Below, in pieces: positions 1-7,549 of a stretch of 64,000 nucleotides of DNA. The position numbers were made by a program, and so were the translations under genes. The first letter of the stretch is position 1, and each line of letters begins with the position of its first letter. The DNA comes from Rossellomorea marisflavi (GTDB lineage: Bacteria > Bacillota > Bacilli > Bacillales > Bacillaceae_B), in NCBI RefSeq assembly GCF_009806575.1, contig NZ_CP047095.1, positions 2,794,001 to 2,858,000 on the forward strand. The letters are read 5' to 3'. The notes under the pieces are model-generated. The model had not been told where the DNA came from and searched no databases. It worked only from the letters and a program-made list of their open reading frames with translations.

Positions 1-11
1 AGTTCTGACAT
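1..11 (-). CDS. gcvT: Aminomethyltransferase GcvT, first codons only (partial)
   Basis: Only the first four codons lie in the window (M-S-E-L, reading leftward off the edge). An AAAGGGGG ribosome binding site at 19-26 fixes the ATG at 11-9. Identity rests on the glycine riboswitch and terminator directly upstream and on the divergent yqhH-yqhG pair, the arrangement known next to gcvT-gcvPA-gcvPB in Bacillus. GcvT is the T protein of the glycine cleavage system. The coding body is not visible, so the call is an inference from context. Confidence 0.8.
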
Positions 12-50
12 GGCGATTCCCCCTTTAGTGGTTACACTGCATTCTTTTGC

Positions 51-101
51 ATGAAAAAAGGACAGAGAAGCCCCTTTTCAATAAGTGGGCTTCTCTGTCC
101 T
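51..101 (-). terminator. Glycine riboswitch expression platform (intrinsic terminator)
   Basis: GGACAGAGAAGCCC at the 5' side and GGGCTTCTCTGTCC at the 3' side form a long stem on the leftward transcript, followed by a run of U. It lies between the aptamers and the gcvT ribosome binding site, so it is the switchable terminator. Its 5' arm (GGACAGAG) overlaps the end of the second aptamer, which fits antitermination on glycine binding. Confidence 0.85.
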
Positions 102-268
102 GGCACCTGAAAGTTTACCGATTCATACGGCTTTCCCCTTTGGTGGTCCCCATCCGGGACGCTCTCCAGAGTTGCGTCCGACAAGAGTCTTTTTGCCTGA
201 GAGATTCACATCGTGATGCTTGCTCCTTCGGCGCTGCAGACTGCAGTCTCTCCCCTTGTCATCATTCG
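98..268 (-). promoter_or_regulatory. Tandem glycine riboswitch
   Basis: Two glycine aptamers can be read on the minus strand. The first has GGGGAGAGACTGCAG, then GCGCCGAAGGAGCAAGC, and closes with ATCTCTCAGGCAAAAAGAC. The second has CTCTGGAGAGCG, then CACCAAAGGGGAAAGCC, and closes with AACTTTCAGGTGCCAGGAC. These are the family's conserved cores (GAGAG, CGCCGAAGG/CACCAAAGG, CTCAGGCAAA/TTCAGG). It controls the glycine cleavage operon, and the terminator follows immediately. Confidence 0.95.
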
Positions 269-437
269 CCAATATTCCTTGCAATAATTGGTCATACTAA
301 AGATATAAAAGAAATGCAGCAGATGCTAATGTTCGGATTTAGATCATTTTTGTAAGATTGTAAATCTATTTTCATCCTACCATTAATCAATTGTTCCGGG
401 CAATCAATTTTTGCAGAAAAAAAGGAGTTGTTTTCAT

Positions 438-2138
438 ATGAATGTAGATATCATATTCGATGAGGGATGGGGAGAAAATCTTGAAAGCCTTATCAACAAT
501 GACGGGCCCTGGGGAAGTTTCGACCTGTACAAACTCGCTGTCGAATTCGAGCACCATCTTGCAATTCCGAACTTTGAGGGGCTGCAGGCACCGAAACATT
601 TGGCAAATGTCACTCCCCTCCCCCATCAGCTCGAAGCTGCGAGGCAGGTGGTGGAGACCATGAACGGAAAAGCGATCCTCGCAGATGAGGTCGGGCTCGG
701 GAAAACAATCGAAGCAGGACTTGTCCTCAAGGAATACATGATCCGTGGACTGGTGAAGAAGGTGCTCATCCTCGTGCCGGCGTCCCTGGTATCCCAGTGG
801 TGCTATGAGTTGAACACAAAATTCTTCATCCCTGCCGTCCCCCAGCGGAAAAGTTACGTCTGGGACCAGTGTGATATCGTCGTATCTTCCATGGATACGG
901 CCAAGAGAAGCCCTCACCGTGAAAAGGTCTACGAACAGGATTATGATCTCGTCATCATCGATGAAGCTCACAAACTGAAGAATCACAAAACGAAAAACTA
1001 TGAATTTGTGCAGAACCTGAAGAAAAAATTCTGCCTTCTTCTGACGGCCACTCCCATCCAGAACCGGATCGAGGAAATCTTTCATCTTGTTTCCCTCCTG
1101 AAGCCGGGGCACCTCGGAAGCGAATCGGGCTTTACCGACCGGTATAAAAATGGAGATCGGTCCCTTGAGGATGACGACCATCTGAAAAACTTGATCAACA
1201 AGGTGATGATCAGGAATCGCCGCCATGACACGGGTATCGAATGGACGAAGCGCCATGTGAAAACGGTCCTTATCGACTTTTCACATGGCGAGAGGGACCT
1301 GTACGACAGCTTTGACCTTCTGCGCGGCCGCTACGATGACTGGGCGGCGTCGAGCTCATTCTCCCTCCTCACCCTGCAGCGGGAAGCATGCTCCAGCCGG
1401 GAAGCCGTGTACTTTACGTTGAAGAATATGCTCGCCAAAAAGGAAGATCCTTCAGAAGGATTCAAGCAAGTCATCGGAACGCTCATGCAGAAGGTGGAGA
1501 ATGTCTCCGTCAACTCCAAGGCAAAGAAAGCCCTGGAGCTGATCCAATCCATCGACGACAAAGTGATCATCTTCACTGAATACCGGGCCACCCAGATGTA
1601 TCTTCAATGGTTCCTGAAGCAGCATGGCATCACATCGGTTCCTTTTAGGGGCGGGTTCAAGCGTGGGAAAAAGGACTGGATGAGACAATTGTTCCAAAAT
1701 CACGCCCAGGTCCTCATCGCGACGGAAGCCGGCGGGGAAGGGATCAACCTTCAATTCTGTCATCACGTCATCAACTTTGACCTGCCGTGGAATCCCATGA
1801 GACTGGAGCAGCGGATCGGACGGGTCCACCGTCTCGGACAGACCGAGGATGTTCATATCTATAATTTCGCCACAAAAGGAACCGTCGAAGAACATATCCT
1901 CACCCTGCTCTATGAAAAAATCAACCTGTTCGAGCGGGTGATCGGCGAACTTGATGACATCCTGACCCGACTCGATTTCAAAGAGTTTGAAGATCATATG
2001 ACGGATATCTTCGCCTCCTCAAGAACCGAGGGTGAAATGAAGATCAAAATGGAAAACCTGACGAGCATGATTCAATTTGCCGAAGAGATGAAGGAGGAGA
2101 AGGCCGATGCAGCAGCACGAAATACATCGATTTCTTGA
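438..2138 (+). CDS. yqhH: SNF2-family DEAD/DEAH helicase YqhH
   Basis: A 566-residue SNF2-type (SF2) DNA translocase. Walker A ADEVGLGKT lies near residue 90, a DEAH box (IIDEAHKLKN) near 175 and motif III LTATP near 205. The C-terminal RecA lobe has EAGGEGINLQ and the motif VI block EQRIGRVHRLGQ near 470. The start is the ATG at 438 because an AAAGGAG site sits 10 bases upstream; an in-frame ATG at 411 has none. It diverges from gcvT and overlaps yqhG by 32 bases, as in B. subtilis. The cellular role is not established. Confidence 0.92.
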   Translation: MNVDIIFDEGWGENLESLINNDGPWGSFDLYKLAVEFEHHLAIPNFEGLQAPKHLANVTPLPHQLEAARQVVETMNGKAILADEVGLGKTIEAGLVLKEYMIRGLVKKVLILVPASLVSQWCYELNTKFFIPAVPQRKSYVWDQCDIVVSSMDTAKRSPHREKVYEQDYDLVIIDEAHKLKNHKTKNYEFVQNLKKKFCLLLTATPIQNRIEEIFHLVSLLKPGHLGSESGFTDRYKNGDRSLEDDDHLKNLINKVMIRNRRHDTGIEWTKRHVKTVLIDFSHGERDLYDSFDLLRGRYDDWAASSSFSLLTLQREACSSREAVYFTLKNMLAKKEDPSEGFKQVIGTLMQKVENVSVNSKAKKALELIQSIDDKVIIFTEYRATQMYLQWFLKQHGITSVPFRGGFKRGKKDWMRQLFQNHAQVLIATEAGGEGINLQFCHHVINFDLPWNPMRLEQRIGRVHRLGQTEDVHIYNFATKGTVEEHILTLLYEKINLFERVIGELDDILTRLDFKEFEDHMTDIFASSRTEGEMKIKMENLTSMIQFAEEMKEEKADAAARNTSIS

Positions 2139-2892
2139 GCGGTATTTCCATGCGAACGGATGTGAGCTGAAGGCAAGCGGTGATGGCTATATGACCGTCC
2201 AGCTCACGATCGAGATGGATAAAGAGCTCATGAACCGCCCATTCTACTGGCATTATCTCGAAAAGACCGGCGGTGAACCGAATCCCATGGCGCTAAGCCT
2301 CATCACCGATCAGGAAAAGGCTCCTGAAGGACTCAATGGGGAAGTCATCCATTTCGGTTCACCCCGACTGCACCAGATTTTCCGTTCAACCCGGAGTCTC
2401 GCGGGGTATACCCGGCTCTATGAGGACCGTGCGGGGTATAGCCAGCAACAGATCCCGCTTCATCCGTGGCTCGGCATGAACGTCAAGATCTCCTATCAAT
2501 CCAATCGCAAGAAGGATACATTCCGGAGCATCGGCCTCAATCTCATTAACGGCATGATGAAGGAAGGATTTCACGATGAACTACTCACCCTCAAGCTGAC
2601 GCCGAAGATACCGGATCTCTGCTTCACCCTGACCCCGATCATCCGCCCCAAAAGTGGGATCGGACGCATCCAGCAACAACTGCGGGATGAAATCAGCCGG
2701 GAGTCGACGGAATGGGCAGAATCAGCCCTTGCCTCATGGAAGGAAGACCGGGAGCTGTTGGACCACTTTTATAAAGAGGTCGAAGATAAGCCCGAATCCT
2801 ACTTCCTTGAACAAGCTGCCCTAAAGGATCAATACGAACCGAAGATCGAGATCGAGATCATCAATGGGGGGATCTTCTACCTTCAGCAGTGA
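2107..2892 (+). CDS. yqhG: YqhG family protein
   Basis: A 261-residue conserved Bacillus protein of unknown function. It starts inside the 3' end of yqhH (32-base overlap) after an AGGAGAAGG site at 2095-2103, so the two are translationally coupled. The protein begins MQQHEIHRFLERYF and has no membrane segment or recognisable catalytic motif. The pairing with yqhH is conserved in Bacillaceae, which suggests a joint function that the sequence does not reveal. A MITE copy begins a few bases after the stop codon. Confidence 0.85.
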   Translation: MQQHEIHRFLERYFHANGCELKASGDGYMTVQLTIEMDKELMNRPFYWHYLEKTGGEPNPMALSLITDQEKAPEGLNGEVIHFGSPRLHQIFRSTRSLAGYTRLYEDRAGYSQQQIPLHPWLGMNVKISYQSNRKKDTFRSIGLNLINGMMKEGFHDELLTLKLTPKIPDLCFTLTPIIRPKSGIGRIQQQLRDEISRESTEWAESALASWKEDRELLDHFYKEVEDKPESYFLEQAALKDQYEPKIEIEIINGGIFYLQQ

Positions 2893-2897
2893 CAGAT

Positions 2898-3072
2898 TAA
2901 AGAGATTGGGACAAAACTAAAAGGTACCTTGTAATGAAAACCAATTGGGATAGGTTCTAGGTTATTCATACCGCTCAAGATTTCCGTGCAAGACTTCACT
3001 TTCCGCAGGGTAGCCCGTGAGACTCTTCAGTAAGCCGGCGGATTCTCACATCAGCTACTCTTCCCGCAGGAG
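2898..3072. repeat. MITE-like interspersed repeat, left part (split by IS110)
   Basis: The sequence matches, in reverse complement, the repeat at 40980-41235. It has the outer end ATTGGGACAAAAC, the block ACCGCTCAAGATTTCCGT and the block TCTCACATCAGCTACTC followed by CCGCAGGAG. Similarity stops at 3072 and resumes at about 4829, so the IS110 element lies inside the repeat. Without the insertion this copy would be about 316 bases long. It carries no gene. Confidence 0.85.
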
Positions 3073-3110
3073 CTATTCCTGTGGGGAAAGTATGGACCTA
3101 TTGCACAAAA

Positions 3111-3165
3111 AAAGATCCTCCTTTATGATGCAGGTGCGAAGCCACACACAAAAAGGAGGATCTTT
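3111..3165 (+). promoter_or_regulatory. Inverted repeat sequestering the transposase ribosome binding site
   Basis: AAAGATCCTCCTTT (3111-3124) and AAAGGAGGATCTTT (3152-3165) are a perfect 14-bp inverted repeat with a 27-base loop. The right arm contains the Shine-Dalgarno sequence (AAAGGAGG) of the transposase, nine bases before its ATG. A transcript entering from outside the element would fold this stem and block translation. Protection from read-through by such hairpins is known for several IS families; applying it here is inference. Confidence 0.75.
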
Positions 3166-3168
3166 AAC

Positions 3169-4449
3169 ATGCATGATAATCGAAATGAACGCATTAATCA
3201 AATTTCTGAGGACACATTGGTGATTGGCGTCGACATCGCCAAGTGTGTACATTATGCCTGCGCAGTGGATGAACGAGGTAGGGAGGTCAAGAAAAGCTTC
3301 TCATTCCGTCAGTCCAGACAAGGCTTTGAAACCTTTTACGCTACCATCCTAAAGGTGATGGAATCTCATCAAAAGAAGAATGTAGTCGTTGGATTTGAAC
3401 CTACCGGTCATTACTGGATGAATTTATCCTCGTACCTTACGGACCGGGGCATTCGCTTTGTTCTCGTCAACCCTCTCCATGTGAAGCAAACCAAAGAATT
3501 GGATGACAACCTACAGAGTAAAAACGATCCGAAAGACGCTCGTGTCATTGCCAAGATGATACCGCAAGGCTATTACAGTATTCCTCGTGACATGACTCCT
3601 ATTGAAGCAGAGTTGCGTCATGGTTCGGCATTTAGGGCTCGTCTGAAAAAACAAGGAGCGTCGACTCAAAACCGGATCAAGCGATGGATTGATCTATACT
3701 TCCCTGAGTTTATTTCGGTTTATAAGTCCATTGGAATGAACGCCTCCACTGTTCTTTCTTCTTATCCTCTTCCGGAAGACCTTGTGAGAGAAGATCCTGA
3801 GAAGCTCTTGGAGAACCTCAAGAACCTGGGAGGTAAGCATTTCTCGGTTAAAAACCTTACTAAGCTTCTTGATGTCGCGGCCACATCTATTGGCTATCAG
3901 GAGAGTCCTGAAATGGCACGGGCAGAAATCCAAATTCTATTGACACAGATGAAGCTGCTTGAAGAACAACTGGTAAGCATAGAAAAGCAGTTAGTGACGT
4001 TGGCGAAACAGATGACAGATTTCGATCTGTTCCTTTCGGTCCCTGGTATTGGAGAAAACACCGTAGTAGAGATCCTTTCAGAAATAGGAGCCTTTTCACA
4101 CTATAAGAGTCCACGCCAAATCCTTAAATTAGCGGGTCTTACGTTAGTCACCAATTCCTCGGGAAAAAAAGAAGGGAACAAACGCTTGTCGAAACGCGGG
4201 CGGAAACGGCTACGCTCCTTGATATATAAGGCGATTTTCCCGATTTTACACGCCATACCAGCGTTTCGGTCCCTGTACGATTACTATAGTGAACATCGCG
4301 AACACCCCGTCGCTAAGAAAGAAGCGTTGTTAATCCTATGTCGGAAATTGATTCAAGTCCTTCATGGTTTAAGCAAAAGGGGCGAAACATTCAATGAAGA
4401 ACGTATGGTAGCTGATATCTCCTTCTTTGGTAATCAAGAAGCTGCGTAA
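3169..4449 (+). CDS. IS110-family DEDD transposase
   Basis: A 426-residue IS110-family transposase. The N-terminal RuvC-like DEDD domain shows IGVDIAK (first D, near residue 20), FEPTGHYW (E, near 80) and NDPKDAR (two D, near 120). The C-terminal Transposase_20 domain shows VPGIGENTVVEILSEIG (near 290) followed by KLAGL and the serine-bearing TNSSGKKEGN. ATG 3169 is set by AAAGGAGG nine bases upstream. The frame is intact with no internal stop, so the copy may be active. This family recombines at targets chosen by a bridge RNA encoded in its non-coding end. Confidence 0.93.
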   Translation: MHDNRNERINQISEDTLVIGVDIAKCVHYACAVDERGREVKKSFSFRQSRQGFETFYATILKVMESHQKKNVVVGFEPTGHYWMNLSSYLTDRGIRFVLVNPLHVKQTKELDDNLQSKNDPKDARVIAKMIPQGYYSIPRDMTPIEAELRHGSAFRARLKKQGASTQNRIKRWIDLYFPEFISVYKSIGMNASTVLSSYPLPEDLVREDPEKLLENLKNLGGKHFSVKNLTKLLDVAATSIGYQESPEMARAEIQILLTQMKLLEEQLVSIEKQLVTLAKQMTDFDLFLSVPGIGENTVVEILSEIGAFSHYKSPRQILKLAGLTLVTNSSGKKEGNKRLSKRGRKRLRSLIYKAIFPILHAIPAFRSLYDYYSEHREHPVAKKEALLILCRKLIQVLHGLSKRGETFNEERMVADISFFGNQEAA

Positions 4450-4832
4450 CATCTACGCTCGCTTAATTAAAACAACCTAGACACTGAGAAGCCGGCACAC
4501 ACAAGACTTTCGACGATCATCTTAGATCAGTCCATGCAGGAGCATAAGCTGGCCTCTGCGTTAAGGCGAGACCCAACGAAGGAATGTGAGCACATAGATG
4601 CCAGGAGATATGGGAGGGTGAGTCCCCTTAACAAGCAGAGATCAAAGGTGCCCATAAGAATTAAAAAGGGGGGATTTATCCAATCTCCTGACGCAACGCG
4701 TAGGCTCGATCCCCTTTATTTTGAATAAATGATAAATGAAGGAATGAAGAAAATCCGAAAGGATATTCAAAAAAATTTTTCACCTAAGAAAAGTGTTGGG
4801 AACACCCGTCATAATAACTTTTTCCGAGGGAG
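4450..4832 (+). ncRNA. Candidate bridge-RNA region in the IS110 right end
   Basis: About 380 bases of non-coding DNA follow the transposase. IS110-family elements encode their target-choosing bridge RNA in a non-coding end, and in the IS1111-type branch it is the right end. The left end here has only 96 bases, mostly taken by the RBS hairpin, so the right end is the more likely source. Short complementary pieces occur, for example GGGTGAGTCCCC and GGATTTATCC. RNA boundaries and guide loops could not be set by eye. Short open frames here (4534-4728, 4729-5025) look non-coding. Confidence 0.4.
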
Positions 4833-4973
4833 TCTTCAGCTTGCACTCCAATCAACGGCTGGATACAATGGAATCGTAATGATCATGAAACAAAGTAAAA
4901 ACCCGAATTTTTTGCCTGATCATCGGCAAAAGAATTCGGGTTTTATTATGACTGAAACACGTTTGTCCCAGCC
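4829..4973. repeat. MITE-like repeat, right part, with terminator-like hairpin
   Basis: This is the continuation of the split repeat. CTTGCACTCCAATCAACGGC matches the other copy's CTTGTACTCCGATCAACCGC. A hairpin AAAACCCGAATT...AATTCGGGTTTT follows (4897-4944), then the terminal inverted-repeat end GTTTGTCCCAGCC. The hairpin has U-rich flanks on both strands and lies just past the yqzE stop, so it probably ends the leftward comG-aroK-yqzE transcript as well. Confidence 0.8.
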
Positions 4974-4982
4974 AGTCACCTT

Positions 4983-5168
4983 TTATTTATTCCTATTTTT
5001 TTTGAAAAACAGCCCGACCGCATAAGGGATGATGCCGAACCACCGATACAGGAATGGTTCCTTCCGAGTCTTGCGCTGCTTCCTGATTGTTTTCCGTTCC
5101 TGGGGTGATTTGTTATAATGCTGAACCACGGTTTGGGTCAAGAATTTGACGTAGTCATTCACAGACAT
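4983..5168 (-). CDS. yqzE: YqzE family protein
   Basis: A 61-residue basic protein (MSVNDYVKFLTQTVVQHY...) ending in a hydrophobic stretch and a lysine/arginine-rich tail (FFKKNRNK). It is the conserved small gene next to comG in Bacillus. The chosen ATG at 5168 has AAGGTGG upstream; an upstream in-frame ATG would add a glycine-rich MGEGGGR with no clear signal. It ends the leftward block comGA-GG, aroK, yqzE. In B. subtilis it is grouped with competence genes; no biochemical role is known. Confidence 0.85.
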   Translation of the reverse strand: MSVNDYVKFLTQTVVQHYNKSPQERKTIRKQRKTRKEPFLYRWFGIIPYAVGLFFKKNRNK

Positions 5169-5213
5169 CCTGCCACCACCTTCACCCATCCAGTATGCCC
5201 AGATTCCCTTGCT

Positions 5214-5714
5214 TTAATTCCTCCCGAGGAGGGAGAGGATCTCGCGTGTGACCGCCTCTTCATCTTTCCCGCCGGTGTCCACCTCATGGGTCCTCGCTTC
5301 CTCATATAGAGGAATGCGACGACTGAACAGACTCTCCACTTCATGACGGGGATTCTGTGCAAGGGGTCTGTCGGGATCTCCTTCAAGCCGCTCCCACAGG
5401 CTCTCGAACGGAGCGGACAAATGGATCACACACCCGTTTTCGCCAAGCAGGGTGCGGTTCTCCTTCCTCTCGACGATCCCTCCTCCCGTCGTGATGATGC
5501 ACGCTTCATTCAGTAGCTTTGACAGGACGGCCGTTTCGAGATCACGGAAATGCCCTTCGCCGAAACGCTCGAAAATCTCGCGGACAGGCATCCCCTCCTG
5601 CTTGACGATGTATTCATCCATGTCCACGACATGAAGGCCGACCTTTTCGGAGAGCATATGCCCGATTGTCGTCTTTCCTACTCCCATAAATCCGATAAGC
5701 ACAATTGATTCCAT
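5214..5714 (-). CDS. aroK: Shikimate kinase
   Basis: A 166-residue shikimate kinase, usual family length. It phosphorylates the 3-hydroxyl of shikimate with ATP in chorismate synthesis. Walker A is GFMGVGKTT at residues 8-16, the shikimate-binding DMDEYI follows near 32, then FRDLE (near 57) and GGGIV (near 77), all diagnostic for AroK. It lies between comGG and yqzE, three bases after comGG, so it is probably co-transcribed from the comG side as well as from any promoter of its own. Confidence 0.95.
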   Translation of the reverse strand: MESIVLIGFMGVGKTTIGHMLSEKVGLHVVDMDEYIVKQEGMPVREIFERFGEGHFRDLETAVLSKLLNEACIITTGGGIVERKENRTLLGENGCVIHLSAPFESLWERLEGDPDRPLAQNPRHEVESLFSRRIPLYEEARTHEVDTGGKDEEAVTREILSLLGRN

Positions 5715-5717
5715 AAT

Positions 5718-6110
5718 CTACTTCCAATCCACTATCTTTTTTGTGTCCTTATTATACACGACTACGACCGGAAGAAAAACCTCACCGGGCTGATTCAGTC
5801 TCACTTCGATTTGCTGGAGGTCACCAGAATCCTCCAGGTAGTCCACACTCATCGTGCCGAAGCTTCCCTTCCGCAGTCCATCGACACCACCTCCTGCTTC
5901 CATTTCATAAAGGACGGTCTGGTACAAGCTGATTTTTCGTTCATACACGTTCTGCATATTGGTCAAGTATCGGTATTTGCTCACATAAAGATCTTTTGAA
6001 GTGACGGCAACGGTCAAGATGACGGACAGGAACATCAATGTGAACGGTAGGATGAATCCTTTCTCATTCCCCAAAGTAAAAGAACTCTCCTTCATGCTTC
6101 GTCCCATCAA
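5718..6110 (-). CDS. comGG: Competence pseudopilin ComGG
   Basis: A 130-residue ComGG-like minor pseudopilin of the DNA-uptake pilus. It has the short N-terminal stretch ending NEKGFILPF and a single hydrophobic segment (LPFTLMFLSVILTVAVTS), then a variable extracytoplasmic part. ComGG is poorly conserved, so the call leans on position: last of seven comG genes, overlapping comGF by 47 bases. A second possible start (MKESSF at 6095) is equally likely. Confidence 0.85.
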   Translation of the reverse strand: MMGRSMKESSFTLGNEKGFILPFTLMFLSVILTVAVTSKDLYVSKYRYLTNMQNVYERKISLYQTVLYEMEAGGGVDGLRKGSFGTMSVDYLEDSGDLQQIEVRLNQPGEVFLPVVVVYNKDTKKIVDWK

Positions 6111-6507
6111 GGAATACCCCCTCTATCCTGACTCCGCCGTCTATCGCGTTGAAAGTGACCCTTGAAAGCTTCTGAAGGACAACTTCATGGCCTTTATCAT
6201 TCACCCGCCTCCTGATAGAATCCTGATATTTTTCATATGTGACCTTCTCTCCATTCAGAATGAATGAAAATCCTGAATTCGTTACGGTCATCCCCCCGGA
6301 TTTCCACGTCTCTTGCCTTACACTCTCGTTGAATAATGTCCATTGATAATACGGCGGCGGGATCATCTCCTCCCGGACGAGGGAGAAGCCCTTGATCACC
6401 AACGGGATGGAAAACGAAATCAGACATACGATAAAGAAGGAAAACAAGGCTTCAAGCAGGGTGAATCCACGGTCATTCCACAGAGCTGCATATTTTCTTG
6501 ACGCCAC
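6064..6507 (-). CDS. comGF: Competence pseudopilin ComGF
   Basis: About 147 residues. It contains the class 3 prepilin signal RGFTLLEALFSFFIVCLISF near the N terminus, then the ComGF domain with NGEKVTYEKY. I place the start at the GTG at 6507, preceded by AGAGGGG, because an upstream in-frame ATG at 6627 would put 60 unlikely residues before the prepilin motif. It overlaps comGE by 35 bases and comGG by 47 bases, typical for this tightly packed operon. The exact start is uncertain. Confidence 0.85.
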   Translation of the reverse strand: MASRKYAALWNDRGFTLLEALFSFFIVCLISFSIPLVIKGFSLVREEMIPPPYYQWTLFNESVRQETWKSGGMTVTNSGFSFILNGEKVTYEKYQDSIRRRVNDKGHEVVLQKLSRVTFNAIDGGVRIEGVFLDGTKHEGEFFYFGE

Positions 6508-6790
6508 GGCCCCTCTGTATTTCCACGCAGATTGATGATGCCCCTCCTTCCCAATACCTCGTATAGTCGACACCTCCATAGGATTTCGAGCTCCTTTCAT
6601 ACTTTTTCGTGACCATGGCACGTTCAACCCCCTCCTCCATCCACTTCAATGCTTCCACCTCGGACTCCTTCTCCCTGAGCAGGACGGATTGGTTCATCAA
6701 CAGGGGCAGGAAGATGCCGGTGATCAGCAGCAGGCAGCTGAATGCCACGAGCATTTCGGGGAAGGAGAATCCATCATTTCTTCTGAACAT
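6473..6790 (-). CDS. comGE: Competence pseudopilin ComGE
   Basis: A 105-residue minor pseudopilin. Its prepilin-like start is RRNDGFSFPEMLVAFSCLLL: a glycine before a phenylalanine, E at position +5, then a hydrophobic helix. B. subtilis ComGE is about 115 residues. It overlaps comGD by 17 bases and comGF by 35 bases. Assignment is by position in the operon and the prepilin helix; the C-terminal part is divergent. Confidence 0.87.
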   Translation of the reverse strand: MFRRNDGFSFPEMLVAFSCLLLITGIFLPLLMNQSVLLREKESEVEALKWMEEGVERAMVTKKYERSSKSYGGVDYTRYWEGGASSICVEIQRGRGVKKICSSVE

Positions 6791-7205
6791 AATAACGCCC
6801 CTGTCCGATCTGAAAGGTCAATTGATACTTGGTCCCGCCACGCGCAAAATTGACGCTGCCGAATCGATTGGTATTTCCGTTCGGATAGAACGTGATGTCG
6901 TACAACGTGCTGGATTTGATTTCGAAACCGTCCTGGAGTTTTCGATTGAATAACATTTCATTCAGGACATTTTTCGCGATATAGGACCCATTCTCGGGAT
7001 AAAAGGTGAGACGGACGGGAATCTGGTAGCGGAACGCATAGCTTTGAACGTACGCGAGGTCGGATTGAAGCTGGGAGACGAAAACCTCTTCATCCGTTGA
7101 AGCCTTCGTCGGTTTCACGGAAAAAACAACCCATGTCAGCAGGACGCCCGTCATGAATAGGACGAGGAGCATCTCCACAAGGGTGTATCCCTTTTCCTCC
7201 CGCAT
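6774..7205 (-). CDS. comGD: Competence pseudopilin ComGD
   Basis: A 143-residue pseudopilin with the class 3 prepilin cleavage site EKGYTLVEMLLVLFMTGVLL at residues 4-23, where prepilin peptidase ComC would cut after the glycine. A GspH-like region follows, with VFVSQLQSDLAYVQSYA. It begins one base after the comGC stop, so translation is coupled. Length agrees with B. subtilis ComGD. Confidence 0.93.
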   Translation of the reverse strand: MREEKGYTLVEMLLVLFMTGVLLTWVVFSVKPTKASTDEEVFVSQLQSDLAYVQSYAFRYQIPVRLTFYPENGSYIAKNVLNEMLFNRKLQDGFEIKSSTLYDITFYPNGNTNRFGSVNFARGGTKYQLTFQIGQGRYYVQKK

Positions 7206-7206
7206 C

Positions 7207-7527
7207 CTACGAATCGCTCACCTTTACATCACCATTCTGACTGATTGTGATGGCCCTCCCATCGGGACAGGCCTTGTACTCATCCTTCAAGTACCCTTCT
7301 GTGACAAGATTCTGGATTGTGACTTGCCCCGTATTTCCGTCCATTTTATACGCTTCGACCTGACCTTCCACCATATTGACAAAGGCCTCACAGCCTTTCG
7401 CATTGATGGAACCGCTCTGTTTCGTGACATTCGGGATCGCGATGAACAACAGGACCGAGATGACCAGGAGTACGATCATCATTTCAATGAGGGTGAACCC
7501 TCTTTCATTGTTGAATAGGTGTTTCAC
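7207..7527 (-). CDS. comGC: Competence major pseudopilin ComGC
   Basis: A 106-residue major pilin of the transformation pilus. The prepilin motif ERGFTLIEMMIVLLVISVLL is textbook: G/F cleavage site, E at +5, hydrophobic helix. Two cysteines (in KGCEAF and KACPDG) match the pair that forms the intramolecular disulfide in the B. subtilis protein, introduced by BdbDC. It lies between comGB and comGD in the conserved order. The frame is intact although the operon's first gene is interrupted. Confidence 0.96.
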   Translation of the reverse strand: MKHLFNNERGFTLIEMMIVLLVISVLLFIAIPNVTKQSGSINAKGCEAFVNMVEGQVEAYKMDGNTGQVTIQNLVTEGYLKDEYKACPDGRAITISQNGDVKVSDS

Positions 7528-7549
7528 GTTTTTATTCCCCCTTCTGAAC

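Larger units (their letters stand above)
3073..4832 (+). mobile_element. IS110-family insertion sequence inserted in a MITE
   Basis: Ends were placed by comparing the interrupted MITE with its intact copy. GGAG occurs at 3069-3072 on the left and 4829-4832 on the right, which gives an element of about 1760 bases with GGAG as shared target core. There are no terminal inverted repeats, as usual for IS110 elements. The left non-coding end is short (96 bases) and the right one long (about 380 bases), the layout of the IS1111-type branch. The exact crossover within GGAG cannot be resolved. Confidence 0.8.

Noticed and set aside
47-355. Plus-strand 102-codon open frame at the start of the window
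   Set aside because: It runs antisense through the glycine riboswitch and terminator, has no ribosome site and no protein-like sequence.
387-1256. Minus-strand 289-codon frame inside yqhH
   Set aside because: It is the antisense shadow of the SNF2 helicase gene; codon-pattern mirroring of a GC-rich gene explains the length.
4534-5025. Two adjacent plus-strand frames after the transposase
   Set aside because: They lie in the IS110 right end and the MITE tail, which are non-coding in this family; no ribosome sites or domain features.
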